Below, piece by piece: positions 8,811 through 20,812 of a stretch of 64,000 nt of DNA. Within the stretch, counting starts at the first letter, position 1, and every line of letters begins with the position of its first letter. The notes below the pieces were generated by a model. That model did not search any database and was not told the origin of the DNA. It saw only the letters and a list, made by a program, of their open reading frames with translations. Location: NCBI RefSeq assembly GCF_021172065.1, contig NZ_CP087880.1, forward strand, positions 4,626,583 to 4,690,582, given 5' to 3'. The stretch is from Pseudocitrobacter corydidari. GTDB lineage: Bacteria > Pseudomonadota > Gammaproteobacteria > Enterobacterales > Enterobacteriaceae. The translations under genes were made by a program, and so were the position numbers.

Positions 8811-9818
8811 ATGAATGGAAAGATTTTTTGTGGCGTATTATTCTCATTTTTTCTTAGCGGATGTGGAGACAACAACACGCCTACGGATGAAGTATTAAAA
8901 GAACAAGTGAGTAAGCAGTATAATGGTCTTTTGATGCTGGATAAAATAGAGGTAAAAGAAACATCCGTAAATGGTAACAACCGTGTTTATGCTGCCGATG
9001 GTACTCTGTTGATGACGTATGATTTGTATAAGACAGTTGCGTCTTTGGATAATCACGTCGTGGTGAAGAAATCCTGGGATAAAGGACAGGATATAAAATT
9101 TTCTGCGACGATAAACAGTGTTGGGACAAAAGATACCGGGTGGAGTACACGGTTTTCATCCCTGCAAATGTCTGTTAATCCAGAGGGTAAGCCCATCCGC
9201 GACATAGCTTCTAACAGTAAATATATTATTGCTGGTAGCTCAGGCTTTGATGATAAAATCAAAACAATAGAAAAAGAGTTTCTCGGAAAGAAAAATAAAG
9301 TCGATGAGCTTAATAAGAAGTCAGAGGATATCACAAACGATATTTTAAAAGTTTCCAGTGAAATAGATGGTTATTGGGGGCGGTCTGAAAGTGGTGCCAT
9401 TCATTCCAGATATGTGACTGTTCGTGAAATAAGCAAGGAAAAAGAAGAGTTTAATAAAATCTATGCTCCCTATGTTTTCGAAAGGAAATATAATGAGGAA
9501 GTGTTTGAGCCTGCGATGAAAGCTAGAAGAGAAAAGTTAAATAAATATCGCCCCAGTGATTTTGATGACATTCGAGCAGAAAAAAGAAAAGTTCTTGAAA
9601 CGTACCGAGAAGAGTATTCGATTAAAATCAATGCGTTAAATGATAAAATTAGTGCAAAAGTAAAATCACTCGACGAGGGGTTCCAGGCGTTAACGGCCAA
9701 AAAACGTAGCCTTGAACAGCAAAAGTTTGAAATTAGTAATGAAGTTCGCAATATCAATTACCAGTATGAGAATTGGCTGGAGTTCTCCGATAAATTACAA
9801 AAAAATAAAGTTGATTGA
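8811..9818 (+). CDS. DUF1202 (YggM-like) lipoprotein
   Basis: 335-residue protein of unknown function, a diverged paralogue of the YggM-type protein encoded at 49864. Both share NTPTDEV/NTPTDDV after the signal peptide, the KGQ..KFSA and VGTKD(T/S)GW blocks, and a coiled-coil-rich second half (residues 160-330 here, Lys/Glu rich). Unlike the paralogue it has a lipobox (LSGC, Cys about residue 17), so it is probably an envelope lipoprotein. I start it at 8811 after GGTGAG; a start at 8739 would bury the signal peptide behind 24 extra residues. It is AT-rich and stands alone beside the fimbrial operon, which suggests acquisition with that region. Confidence 0.75.
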   Translation: MNGKIFCGVLFSFFLSGCGDNNTPTDEVLKEQVSKQYNGLLMLDKIEVKETSVNGNNRVYAADGTLLMTYDLYKTVASLDNHVVVKKSWDKGQDIKFSATINSVGTKDTGWSTRFSSLQMSVNPEGKPIRDIASNSKYIIAGSSGFDDKIKTIEKEFLGKKNKVDELNKKSEDITNDILKVSSEIDGYWGRSESGAIHSRYVTVREISKEKEEFNKIYAPYVFERKYNEEVFEPAMKARREKLNKYRPSDFDDIRAEKRKVLETYREEYSIKINALNDKISAKVKSLDEGFQALTAKKRSLEQQKFEISNEVRNINYQYENWLEFSDKLQKNKVD

Positions 9819-9870
9819 TTATTCTTCGTAGTCTTATTCAACTGTTGCATGAGCGTCATGGCGCAACTTC

Positions 9871-9897
9871 CAGAACCCGCCGGTCAGGCGGGTTCTG
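9871..9897. terminator. bidirectional terminator between the lipoprotein gene and yjdF
   Basis: An 11-bp perfect stem (CAGAACCCGCC / GGCGGGTTCTG) with a 5-base loop lies between the convergent ends of the DUF1202 lipoprotein gene and the yjdF-like gene. It probably serves both, although the flanking T-runs are weak. Confidence 0.65.
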
Positions 9898-9901
9898 AAT
9901 A

Positions 9902-10519
9902 TTACAGTAAGCGCATTAGCTGGCGCTGATGATAACGACCAAGCAGCAATACCGTGGTTAATGCCCCGAGAAGGGCGCAAAACATGTCTGATTGCGTATC
10001 CCACGGATCGCCCTGAGTCCCCAGAAAGTCATCCGCGCCCTGGCCCATTGCCAGCGCCGCCCACCACTCGATCAATTCATAGGCTGCACTGATGGCCAAA
10101 GCGATACAGCAGACCAGAAAACCGACCATTTTACGCCCGCGCACGTAGCCACCGCGCAGTAAAATCTCTCGCGCCGCCAGTGCCGGAACCAGCCCCTGGA
10201 AAAAGTGGCCCAGTTTGTCGTAAGGATTGCGGCTCAGGTTAAACATCTCCTGCACGTCGAAGCCGATGGGCACTTTGGCGTAGGTGTACATGCCGCCGCC
10301 GATCAGAATAAGCGCGTGGAAAAAGATAAGCGTATAAAGGAGGGGCGTCAGCGGGTAGCGGCGATGCGTGGCCAATAGCAGCGGCACAATGATAATGACC
10401 GGGGTGACCTCCATGAGCCAGGTTGTGCAGTCAGCGGTAAAGAGGCCGGTGTAAATCAGGGCAAGCAACAGGATCAGCGCGCCGCCTTTGAGTGTCGATG
10501 AGAGTGCGGTGGATGTCAT
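9902..10519 (-). CDS. yjdF: YjdF-like inner-membrane protein (DUF2238)
   Basis: 205-residue integral membrane protein of the DUF2238/YjdF family, function unknown. Six or so hydrophobic segments can be seen (for example residues 12-30, 38-50, 60-75, 130-150 and near the C-terminus). The family signatures are conserved: the polar block NPYDKLGHFFQG, then ELIEWWAA and GTQGDPWDTQSDM. Starts at ATG 10519. It sits next to cynR in the same orientation, with no obvious functional link to cyanate use. Naming is by family resemblance. Confidence 0.8.
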   Translation of the reverse strand: MTSTALSSTLKGGALILLLALIYTGLFTADCTTWLMEVTPVIIIVPLLLATHRRYPLTPLLYTLIFFHALILIGGGMYTYAKVPIGFDVQEMFNLSRNPYDKLGHFFQGLVPALAAREILLRGGYVRGRKMVGFLVCCIALAISAAYELIEWWAALAMGQGADDFLGTQGDPWDTQSDMFCALLGALTTVLLLGRYHQRQLMRLL

Positions 10520-10578
10520 ACTCGTCTTCTGTCTCAGTCAAAAAAGCACTATCGCCTGCTGGCGTGCGAAATTCAATG

Positions 10579-11466
10579 TTATCGGGTGTACGTTTTCGTC
10601 ACTTCCTGCGCCATTGCCGTAAATGCCTTCACGGCGGCCGTTCTCCACGCGCCTTTGCGTAGCATCAGCGCGGCGGTTCGTTCCAGCAGCTGCGGCGTCA
10701 GTGAAACCGCTTTTAATCCCTCATTTTGCGCGGCGATTGGCGATGGAAGCAGGGTGGCGAGCGTTGTGCGGCGCACCAGTTCCAGAATGGCATTGATAGA
10801 GTTTGCTTCGATTACTATCTGCGGATGCAGATCTCTTTGGCGGCAATAGCGATCAATTTGTTCGCGGGTAGCAAATTCTTCGCTCAGTAAAACGAGTCGT
10901 TCATTATTCAGATGCGATAACGCAACGCTCGCCTGTTGCGCCAGAGGATGGCTTTCGGACACCACCAACGCAAGGGATTCCTTCAGTAGCGGTAGTGCGT
11001 CAATGTCCGCCGAATGAACATCATCAAACGCGATGCCGATATCCAGTTCATCGTTGAGCAGCAGCTCTTCCATTTTTTCCTGCGACATCTCCTGTAACGC
11101 AAGGGTGATATTGGGATAGCGCGCGTAAAACCTCGCCATTAGCGGCCCGATAAGCCACGACGTAAACGTGGGGGTAACGGCGACACGCAGTGAGCCACGG
11201 CTCAAATCCTCAACGTCATGAATTGCCCGCTTTCCCTCTTCCAGCGATCTCAGCGCATTTTTTGCGTAACCCAACCAGGCTTCGCCAGCATCGGTGAGCT
11301 GAATATGGCGACCACTGCGATCGAACAGTTGCGCGCCAAGTGACTCTTCAAGCTGTCTGATTTGCTGAGAAAGCGCGGGCTGCGAAACGTGAAGCGCCGT
11401 GGCGGCACGGGTAAAGCCGCGATGCTCAGCGACGGCCAAAAAGTAGTGAATATGTCGTAACAGCAT
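10579..11466 (-). CDS. cynR: LysR-type regulator CynR
   Basis: Transcriptional activator of the cyanate operon, about 295 residues. The LysR N-terminal winged helix-turn-helix is clear (residues 1-60: FTRAATALHVSQPALSQQIRQLEESLGAQLFDRSGR), followed by the effector-binding domain typical of CynR (AVTPTFTSWLIGPLMARFYARYP). I chose the ATG at 11466, which has GGGAAAG just upstream, over ATG codons 12 and 24 bases earlier. It is transcribed divergently from cynT across a 109-bp region. In E. coli, CynR binds that region and activates cynTSX with cyanate; the same arrangement here supports the same role. Confidence 0.93.
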   Translation of the reverse strand: MLLRHIHYFLAVAEHRGFTRAATALHVSQPALSQQIRQLEESLGAQLFDRSGRHIQLTDAGEAWLGYAKNALRSLEEGKRAIHDVEDLSRGSLRVAVTPTFTSWLIGPLMARFYARYPNITLALQEMSQEKMEELLLNDELDIGIAFDDVHSADIDALPLLKESLALVVSESHPLAQQASVALSHLNNERLVLLSEEFATREQIDRYCRQRDLHPQIVIEANSINAILELVRRTTLATLLPSPIAAQNEGLKAVSLTPQLLERTAALMLRKGAWRTAAVKAFTAMAQEVTKTYTR

Positions 11467-11491
11467 CATCTTTCCCATAAGTATTACCAAT

Positions 11492-11513
11492 AGACTTTAT
11501 TATAAATGAGTCT
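11492..11513. promoter_or_regulatory. putative CynR operator in the cynR-cynT intergenic region
   Basis: An interrupted dyad AGACT-N12-AGTCT lies midway between the divergent cynR and cynT genes, in an AT-rich stretch. A wider dyad (ATAAG near 11478, CTTAT near 11518) surrounds it. Spacing and position fit a LysR-type site, and CynR is known to act here in E. coli. The assignment to CynR is inference from position. Confidence 0.5.
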
Positions 11514-11575
11514 TTTATCTTATGGAACGTAGCGAGTAGCCTGTGTCCATTCCATAGTGAGACAGAGGAACAATC

Positions 11576-12235
11576 GTGAAAGAGATTATTGATGGCTTTT
11601 TGAAATTTCAGCGCAGCGTCTTTCCAGAACGCGCCGACCTTTTCAGAACGCTGGCAAACCAGCAAAACCCACGCGCCCTTTTTATCTCGTGTTCAGACAG
11701 CCGCCTGGTGCCGGAGCTGGTAACGCAGCGTGAGCCTGGCGATCTGTTTGTCATCCGTAACGCGGGCAATATTGTTCCTTCTTATGGCCCGGAGCCGGGA
11801 GGCGTCACCGCCTCGGTGGAGTACGCCGTGTCGGTTTTAAAAGTGAAAGACATTGTTATATGTGGTCACTCTGACTGCGGGGCCATGACGGCCATCGCCG
11901 GATGCCATTGTCTGGACAGTATGCCCGCCGTCAGCCACTGGCTGCGCTACGCCGATTCAGCCCGCGTGGTGAATGAATCACGCGCACATATTTCATTGCA
12001 GGCGAAAACCGCCTCAATGGTGCGTGAGAACGTCATTGCACAGCTGGCCAATATTCAGACTCACCCGTCAGTACGCCTGGCGCTGGAAGAGGGGCGGATG
12101 GCATTGCACGGCTGGGTTTACGACATCGAACGTGGCGATATTGCCGCTTACCACGGTGCCAGCGGGCAGTTTGTCTCGCTTGCCGAAAATCCAAATACCT
12201 GCGCGATGCCGCTTCGCAGCCTCACCGCAGCTTAA
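11576..12235 (+). CDS. cynT: beta-class carbonic anhydrase CynT
   Basis: Zinc carbonic anhydrase that restores bicarbonate consumed by cyanase, 219 residues, GTG start at 11576 with GAGGAAC upstream. The beta-class zinc ligands are visible: Cys39 (FISCSDSR), His98 and Cys101 (ICGHSDCGAM), with the Asp/Arg pair of SCSDSR. First gene of the cynTSX operon; 29 bases to cynS. Cyanase uses bicarbonate and yields CO2, and CynT keeps bicarbonate from being lost by diffusion of CO2. Confidence 0.95.
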   Translation: MKEIIDGFLKFQRSVFPERADLFRTLANQQNPRALFISCSDSRLVPELVTQREPGDLFVIRNAGNIVPSYGPEPGGVTASVEYAVSVLKVKDIVICGHSDCGAMTAIAGCHCLDSMPAVSHWLRYADSARVVNESRAHISLQAKTASMVRENVIAQLANIQTHPSVRLALEEGRMALHGWVYDIERGDIAAYHGASGQFVSLAENPNTCAMPLRSLTAA

Positions 12236-12264
12236 TTTTTTCTCTCTATACAGGAGGTTCCATC

Positions 12265-12735
12265 ATGATCCACGCACAAATTAACCGCGATATTCGCCTC
12301 AGTCTGGCTGACCAGATTCTGCTTATCAAAGCGAAAAAAGATCTGACCTTTGCACAACTCACCGATGGTACGGGGTTATCTGAAGCTTTTGTTACCGCAG
12401 CCTTACTGGGGCAGCATGCACTGCCGGCTGATGCGGCGCGCCTGGTCGGTGAAAAGCTCTCACTGGATGAAGATGCGGTGCTGCTTCTGCAAATGATCCC
12501 ACTGCGCGGAAGTATTGACGATCGCGTACCCACTGATCCGACCATTTATCGCTTCTATGAAATCCTGCAGGTCTATGGCTCTACGCTGAAGGTGCTGGTG
12601 CATGAGAAATTTGGCGACGGCATTATCAGCGCCATTAACTTCAAACTGGATGTCCAAAAAGTGGCTGACCCGGAAGGCGGTGAACGCGCGGTGATCACGC
12701 TTGATGGCAAATATCTGCCGACAAAACCTTTCTAA
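12265..12735 (+). CDS. cynS: cyanase (cyanate hydratase) CynS
   Basis: Converts cyanate and bicarbonate to carbamate and CO2, the carbamate breaking down to ammonia and CO2. 156 residues, the family length. The catalytic triad of E. coli cyanase is conserved at identical positions: Arg96 and Glu99 (YRFYE) and Ser122 (GIISAIN). The N-terminal half is a helix-turn-helix-like fold (residues 15-80), the C-terminal half the decamer interface. A strong ribosome site (CAGGAGG) precedes the ATG. It sits between cynT and cynX. Confidence 0.97.
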   Translation: MIHAQINRDIRLSLADQILLIKAKKDLTFAQLTDGTGLSEAFVTAALLGQHALPADAARLVGEKLSLDEDAVLLLQMIPLRGSIDDRVPTDPTIYRFYEILQVYGSTLKVLVHEKFGDGIISAINFKLDVQKVADPEGGERAVITLDGKYLPTKPF

Positions 12736-12783
12736 ACCTGAGTAAAGCCTGGCGCGTGATCCGCGCCGGGCTCAAAGAACAAT

Positions 12784-13965
12784 ATGAATCAATCTTCTCG
12801 TGCGGGTTTGATGCTCCTGGTGTTGGTGCTGATTGGCCTGAATATGCGTCCGTTACTCACGTCGATTGGGCCTTTACTCCCGCAATTACGCGCTGCCAGC
12901 GGCATGAGTTTTACCGTGGCTTCCCTTCTTACCGCATTACCGATGGTCGCGATGGGCGGACTGGCGTTGGCGGGGGGCTGGATCACTCGTCATATTCGCG
13001 AGCGTGATAGCGTAGCGATCGGTCTGTTGATGATCATCATCGGAGCGCTGCTACGCGAGCTGGCGCCTCACAGCGTCGTGCTGCTGAGTAGCGCGCTGCT
13101 GGGGGGAATCGGCATTGGTGTTATTCAGGTTGTGATGCCAACGGTTATCAAGCGCCAGTTTCAACGTCGTATGCCGCAGGTTATGGGACTCTGGTCTGCT
13201 GCATTGATGGGCGGCGGTGGCTTGGGCGCGGCGTTAACGCCGTGGATCGCGGGTCAGAGTGAAATCTGGCACAGCTCACTGGCGTGGTGGGCGGTGCCTG
13301 CAATTATCGCCTTAATTGGCTGGTGGCCGCAGAGCCGACTTTCCCCAGAGACAGGCCAACGAAACGCACAGAGCGCAATTCGTATCATCCGCAATCCCCG
13401 CGCGTGGACCCTGGGGCTCTATTTTGGCGTGATTAATGGCGGCTATGGCAGCCTGATTGCCTGGTTACCTCCTTATTATATGCAACTGGGAAATAGCGCA
13501 CAGTTTAGCGGTACGCTGCTGGCGTTGATGACCGTCGGACAAACGGCGGGCGCGCTGCTGCTACCTATGCTGGCACGGCATGAGGATCGGCGGCGATTGC
13601 TGCTGCTGGCGCTGGCCTTGCAAATGATAGGTTTCCTCGGCTTTATTCTCTGGCCGGCACATCTTTCAGTGCTGTGGGCGATCGCGTGTGGAGTAGGTCT
13701 TGGTGGTGCTTTCCCGCTTTGCCTGGTGCTGGCGCTCGATCATGCCGGGCATCCGGTTATTTCCGGAAAGCTGGTGGCGTTTATGCAGGGGATCGGTTTT
13801 ATTATCGCCGGACTGTCTCCCTATCTTTCTGGGATATTGCGTAGCCTGAGCGGGGATTTTGTCGTCGATTGGGTATTTCATGCGTGCTGTGTTGTCGGAT
13901 TAATGCTGCTGACGCTGCGTTTTGTCCCGTCACGCTATCCGCAGGAGTGGGCTGCAACAGAGTAG
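12784..13965 (+). CDS. cynX: MFS transporter CynX
   Basis: Major facilitator superfamily membrane protein, 393 residues with about 12 hydrophobic segments, last gene of cynTSX. It belongs to the CynX/NimT branch: the N-terminal LIGLNMRPLLTSIGPLLPQLR block and the loop after helix 2 with WITRHIRER are typical. The substrate is not established; cyanate transport was proposed from the operon context but not proven in E. coli. Starts at ATG 12784, 48 bases after cynS. No clear hairpin terminator follows; the next landmark is the rRNA promoter 120 bases on. Confidence 0.88.
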   Translation: MNQSSRAGLMLLVLVLIGLNMRPLLTSIGPLLPQLRAASGMSFTVASLLTALPMVAMGGLALAGGWITRHIRERDSVAIGLLMIIIGALLRELAPHSVVLLSSALLGGIGIGVIQVVMPTVIKRQFQRRMPQVMGLWSAALMGGGGLGAALTPWIAGQSEIWHSSLAWWAVPAIIALIGWWPQSRLSPETGQRNAQSAIRIIRNPRAWTLGLYFGVINGGYGSLIAWLPPYYMQLGNSAQFSGTLLALMTVGQTAGALLLPMLARHEDRRRLLLLALALQMIGFLGFILWPAHLSVLWAIACGVGLGGAFPLCLVLALDHAGHPVISGKLVAFMQGIGFIIAGLSPYLSGILRSLSGDFVVDWVFHACCVVGLMLLTLRFVPSRYPQEWAATE

Positions 13966-14400
13966 GGCTGTGTCTGTTATTCAGCAAAATGCACTTCTTT
14001 GTGGATAACTCTGTGGTTAAGTGGGTATAAGGCGGGGTTTTGCTGTGGAATGCAGCAGTCAGTGAATTAGCTGCAAATTAGGGGTTGCAGGTTCGGCGTA
14101 ACTCCCTATAATGCGCTCCCACTGACACGGCAGATGTGAATCACTTCACACTAACAGCCGCTTCGGTTGAAGAGAAAAATCCTGAAAATCAGGGTTGACT
14201 CTGAAAGAGGAAAGCGTATTATGCGCACCTCGCAACGGTGAGCTTCACGCCGCGTTGCACTGCTCTTTAACAATTTATCAGACAATCTGTGTGGGCACTC
14301 AATGATACGGATTCTTAACGTCGCAAGACGATAAATGAATACCAAGTCTCTGAGTGAACACGTAATTCATTACGAAGTTTAATTCACGAGCATCAAACTT
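13966..14400 (+). promoter_or_regulatory. rrn operon promoters P1 and P2 and 16S leader with boxA
   Basis: P1: -35 TTGCAG at 14085-14090, 16-bp spacer, -10 TATAAT at 14107-14112, then a GC-rich GCGCTCCC discriminator as in stringently controlled rRNA promoters. P2: TTGACT at 14195-14200, 16 bp, TATTAT at 14217-14222. The upstream 100 bp has A/T tracts suited to an UP element and Fis binding. The antitermination boxA (TGCTCTTTAACAATTTA) lies at 14261-14277, followed by the 5' strand of the 16S processing stem. Confidence 0.9.
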
Positions 14401-15942
<1,542 letters not shown>

Positions 15943-16146
15943 CCTTAAAGAACCGTTCCTTGAAGTGCTCACACAAATTGTCTGATAAATGATGAACTTC
16001 TGAATGTACTTTCGAGTGCATTAAGAAGTTTTGCTCTTTAAAAATCTGGATCAAGCTGAAAATTGAAACGACACACTTTAAGTGTGTTCGAGTCTCTCAA
16101 ATTTTCGCAACACGATGGTGTTTTACGAAACATCTTCGGGTTGTGA
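15943..16146 (+). other. 16S-23S internal transcribed spacer without tRNA
   Basis: Only 204 bases separate 16S from 23S, and no tRNA can be folded from them, whereas the seven E. coli operons carry tRNA-Glu or tRNA-Ile plus tRNA-Ala here. The spacer keeps the downstream arm of the 16S processing stem (ACAAATTGTCTGATAAAT), a 23S-side boxA (TGCTCTTTAAAAATCTGG at 16032-16049) and the 5' arm of the 23S processing stem. It therefore looks like a functional short spacer rather than a damaged one. Confidence 0.9.
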
Positions 16147-19054
<2,908 letters not shown>

Positions 19055-19149
19055 ACAACGCCGAAGATGTTTTGGCGAAGAGACATCGATAAGTAAGCTT
19101 GATGACAGATTAAATTGACCGGCGATAAGCGGGTTAATACAACAGAATT

Positions 19150-19269
19150 TGCCTGGCGGCACTAGCGCGGTGGTCCCACCTGACCCCATGCCGAACTCAG
19201 AAGTGAAACGCCGTAGCGCCGATGGTAGTGTGGGGTCTCCCCATGCGAGAGTAGGGAACTGCCAGGCAT
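19150..19269 (+). rRNA. rrf: 5S ribosomal RNA
   Basis: 120 nt, TGCCTGGCGGC...GCCAGGCAT with complementary ends and the conserved CCGAACTCAGAAGTGAAAC segment. Last gene of the rRNA operon. There is no distal tRNA and no second 5S copy. Confidence 0.99.
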
Positions 19270-19271
19270 CA

Positions 19272-19320
19272 AATAAAACGAAAGGCTCAGTCGAAAGACT
19301 GGGCCTTTTGTTTTATCTGT
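19272..19320 (+). terminator. rrn terminator T1
   Basis: Stem AAGGCYCAGTC / GACTGGGCCTT with a GAAA loop (19282-19307) followed by TTGTTTTATCTG, the layout of rrnB T1. One base in the T-rich tail differs from the classic version as I know it. Confidence 0.93.
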
Positions 19321-19424
19321 TGTTTGTCGGTGAACGCTCTCCCGAGTAGGACAAATCCGCCGGGAGCGGATTTGAACGTTGCGAAGCAACGGCCCGAAGG
19401 GTGGCGGGCAGGACGCCCGCCATA

Positions 19425-19480
19425 AACTGCCAGGCATCAAATAAAGCAGAAGGCCATCCGCAAGGATGGCCTTTTTGCAT
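19425..19480 (+). terminator. rrn terminator T2
   Basis: Stem AGGCCATCC / GGATGGCCT around 19450-19471 followed by TTTTTGC, preceded by a repeat of the 5S 3' end (AACTGCCAGGCATCAAATAA). This is the rrnB T1-T2 arrangement. Confidence 0.9.
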
Positions 19481-19494
19481 TGGTGCAAAAAAAC

Positions 19495-19600
19495 AACGCC
19501 GGAAGGCGGCTGCGCCTTATCCGGCCTACAAAAGAATAACCTCCCCCACCGAATGGCACGAACCCGTAGGCCCGGTAAGCGCAAGCGCCACCGGGCAACA
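19495..19600. repeat. pair of REP-like palindromes (BIME) after the rrn operon
   Basis: Two REP-type units: GCCGGAAGGCGGCTGCGCC..TATCCGGC at about 19497-19525 and GGCCCGGTAAGCGCAAGCGCCACCGGGC at about 19569-19597. They have the GCC(T/G)..TACGGC style and lie between the rrn terminators and the displaced pheV terminator. From 19600 to 19750 nothing further is recognisable. Confidence 0.7.
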
Positions 19601-19752
19601 CCGCGCGCATAACCTCTTCCTGACGACATCTTAACGATACCTGCCCCAGAACAACACCCAACTGATTAAAACGCGTCTCGTGGATTACAGCGATGATTTA
19701 AAAACGGAAAGGAAGGAAAGCAGGAAGAGTGGAGTACAAACCCCAGAAAAGC

Positions 19753-19780
19753 AAAAACCCAGCCATAGGCTGGGTTCTTT
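19753..19780 (-). terminator. pheV terminator displaced by the island
   Basis: Read on the minus strand, this is a 9-bp stem (AACCCAGCC / GGCTGGGTT, 19756-19776) followed by TTTTTGC: a textbook terminator. It lies 8 bases beyond the left copy of the tRNA 3' end and faces the same way as pheV. I infer that it is the original pheV terminator, separated from its gene when the island entered. Confidence 0.75.
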
Positions 19781-19784
19781 AAAT

Positions 19785-19801
19785 AGTGGTGCCCGGACTC
19801 G
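19785..19801. repeat. attachment-site repeat, left (att)
   Basis: AGTGGTGCCCGGACTCG, 17 bp, identical to 31484-31500, where it forms the 3' end of tRNA-Phe (CGAGTCCGGGCACCA on the minus strand). Flanking bases differ on both sides. It marks the far end of the pheV island. Confidence 0.9.
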
Positions 19802-20033
19802 AGAACTTTCAGTTATCTAGTTGGTTGAATTTCATCATAAATCTTTTTTCCTGAAATTGTCAAGACCCGGAGAGTGACCCGTATTTTTGCTGTTAAATCA
19901 AATTGATGAGAAACATGGTCAGGAAAATATTCGGTTCGATCCTCCGGTGCGATTCCCTCTACATCACTGTAATGACATCAGCGTTACGCATGGTGTATAA
20001 TTATTATCCAGAGACACACCAGAGGATAACGCC

Positions 20034-20327
20034 ATGCCAGCCGCAAACAGCCTGTCTATCAAGCGTGAAACGCTAAACCTGCGCATCAGACCTGCCGAGC
20101 GCGATCTCATTGATCGCGCGGCGAAAGCCCGAGGGAAAAACCGCACTGACTTTGTGCTGGAAGCCGCCCGTGCTGCTGCCGAGGAAGCGTTGATTGAACA
20201 GCGTATCATTATGGCCGATCCAGAGGCCTATCAGGCGTTTCTGACTCGTCTGGATCAGGCCCCCGCGCCAAACGATGCATTGCGTAAAACCATGCAAACC
20301 GCAGCGCCGTGGGAGCAGGAGAAATGA
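20034..20327 (+). CDS. DUF1778 antitoxin (TacA-like)
   Basis: 97-residue antitoxin of the ribbon-helix-helix DUF1778 family. The N-terminal RHH (ETLNLRIRPAERDLIDRAAKARGKNRTDFVLEAA) binds the operon operator, and the C-terminal tail from about residue 60 should wrap the acetyltransferase toxin. It overlaps the toxin gene by four bases (ATGA), the normal TacAT arrangement. Upstream, GTTACGC... and GGATAACGC elements around a TATAAT-like box (about 19980-20030) look like an autoregulated promoter. It is the first gene at the left end of the island. Confidence 0.88.
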   Translation: MPAANSLSIKRETLNLRIRPAERDLIDRAAKARGKNRTDFVLEAARAAAEEALIEQRIIMADPEAYQAFLTRLDQAPAPNDALRKTMQTAAPWEQEK

Positions 20328-20812
20328 TCTCTGCTCCTGAGCCTCTTCACGCCGGGCATGTTCTGACCTCGTTCTGTTGCGGTGTGGATTCGATGGATAA
20401 CTGGCTGAAACAGCGGGCAATGAAAAACCAAATTACAGGTGCTTCCCGTACCTTTGTCTGCTGTGACACGACTAAAGTGATGGCGTATTATTCGCTGGCC
20501 TCCAGTGCGGTAATGACAAACACCGCCCCCGGACGTTTTAGCCGCAATATGCCCGACCCGATCCCGGTTGTGGTGCTGGGCCGTTTAGCGGTGGATGTAT
20601 CGCGGCATGGTCAGGGTATCGGACGGGCGCTGGTGCGTGATGCCGGGCTACGGGTGATTCAGGTCGCGGAAACCATCGGCATTCGTGGGATGCTGGTTCA
20701 TGCTCTGTCTGACGAAGCGCGGGAGTCTTATCTGCGGGTGGGGTTTGAGCCATCGCCGATTGATCCGATGATGTTAATGGTGACATTAGGGGATTTGTCT
20801 ATGATTGCATAA
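20324..20812 (+). CDS. GNAT acetyltransferase toxin (TacT-like)
   Basis: 162-residue GNAT-fold toxin. TacT-type toxins acetylate the amino group of charged aminoacyl-tRNA and stop translation. Visible features are the N-terminal LHAGHVLTSFCCGVDSMDNWLKQRA block, NMPDPIPVVVLGRLAVD, the acetyl-CoA loop HGQGIGRAL, and the catalytic tyrosine in SYLRVGFEPS. I start it at ATG 20324 overlapping the antitoxin stop; an upstream start at 20309 is less likely. All active-site features are intact, so it is probably functional and helps keep the island in the cell. Confidence 0.88.
   Translation: MISAPEPLHAGHVLTSFCCGVDSMDNWLKQRAMKNQITGASRTFVCCDTTKVMAYYSLASSAVMTNTAPGRFSRNMPDPIPVVVLGRLAVDVSRHGQGIGRALVRDAGLRVIQVAETIGIRGMLVHALSDEARESYLRVGFEPSPIDPMMLMVTLGDLSMIA

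Noticed and set aside
19938..19965. GGTTCGATCC near the left island end as a possible tRNA T-arm fragment
   Set aside because: The rest of a tRNA cannot be built around it and it is outside the 17-bp att repeat.
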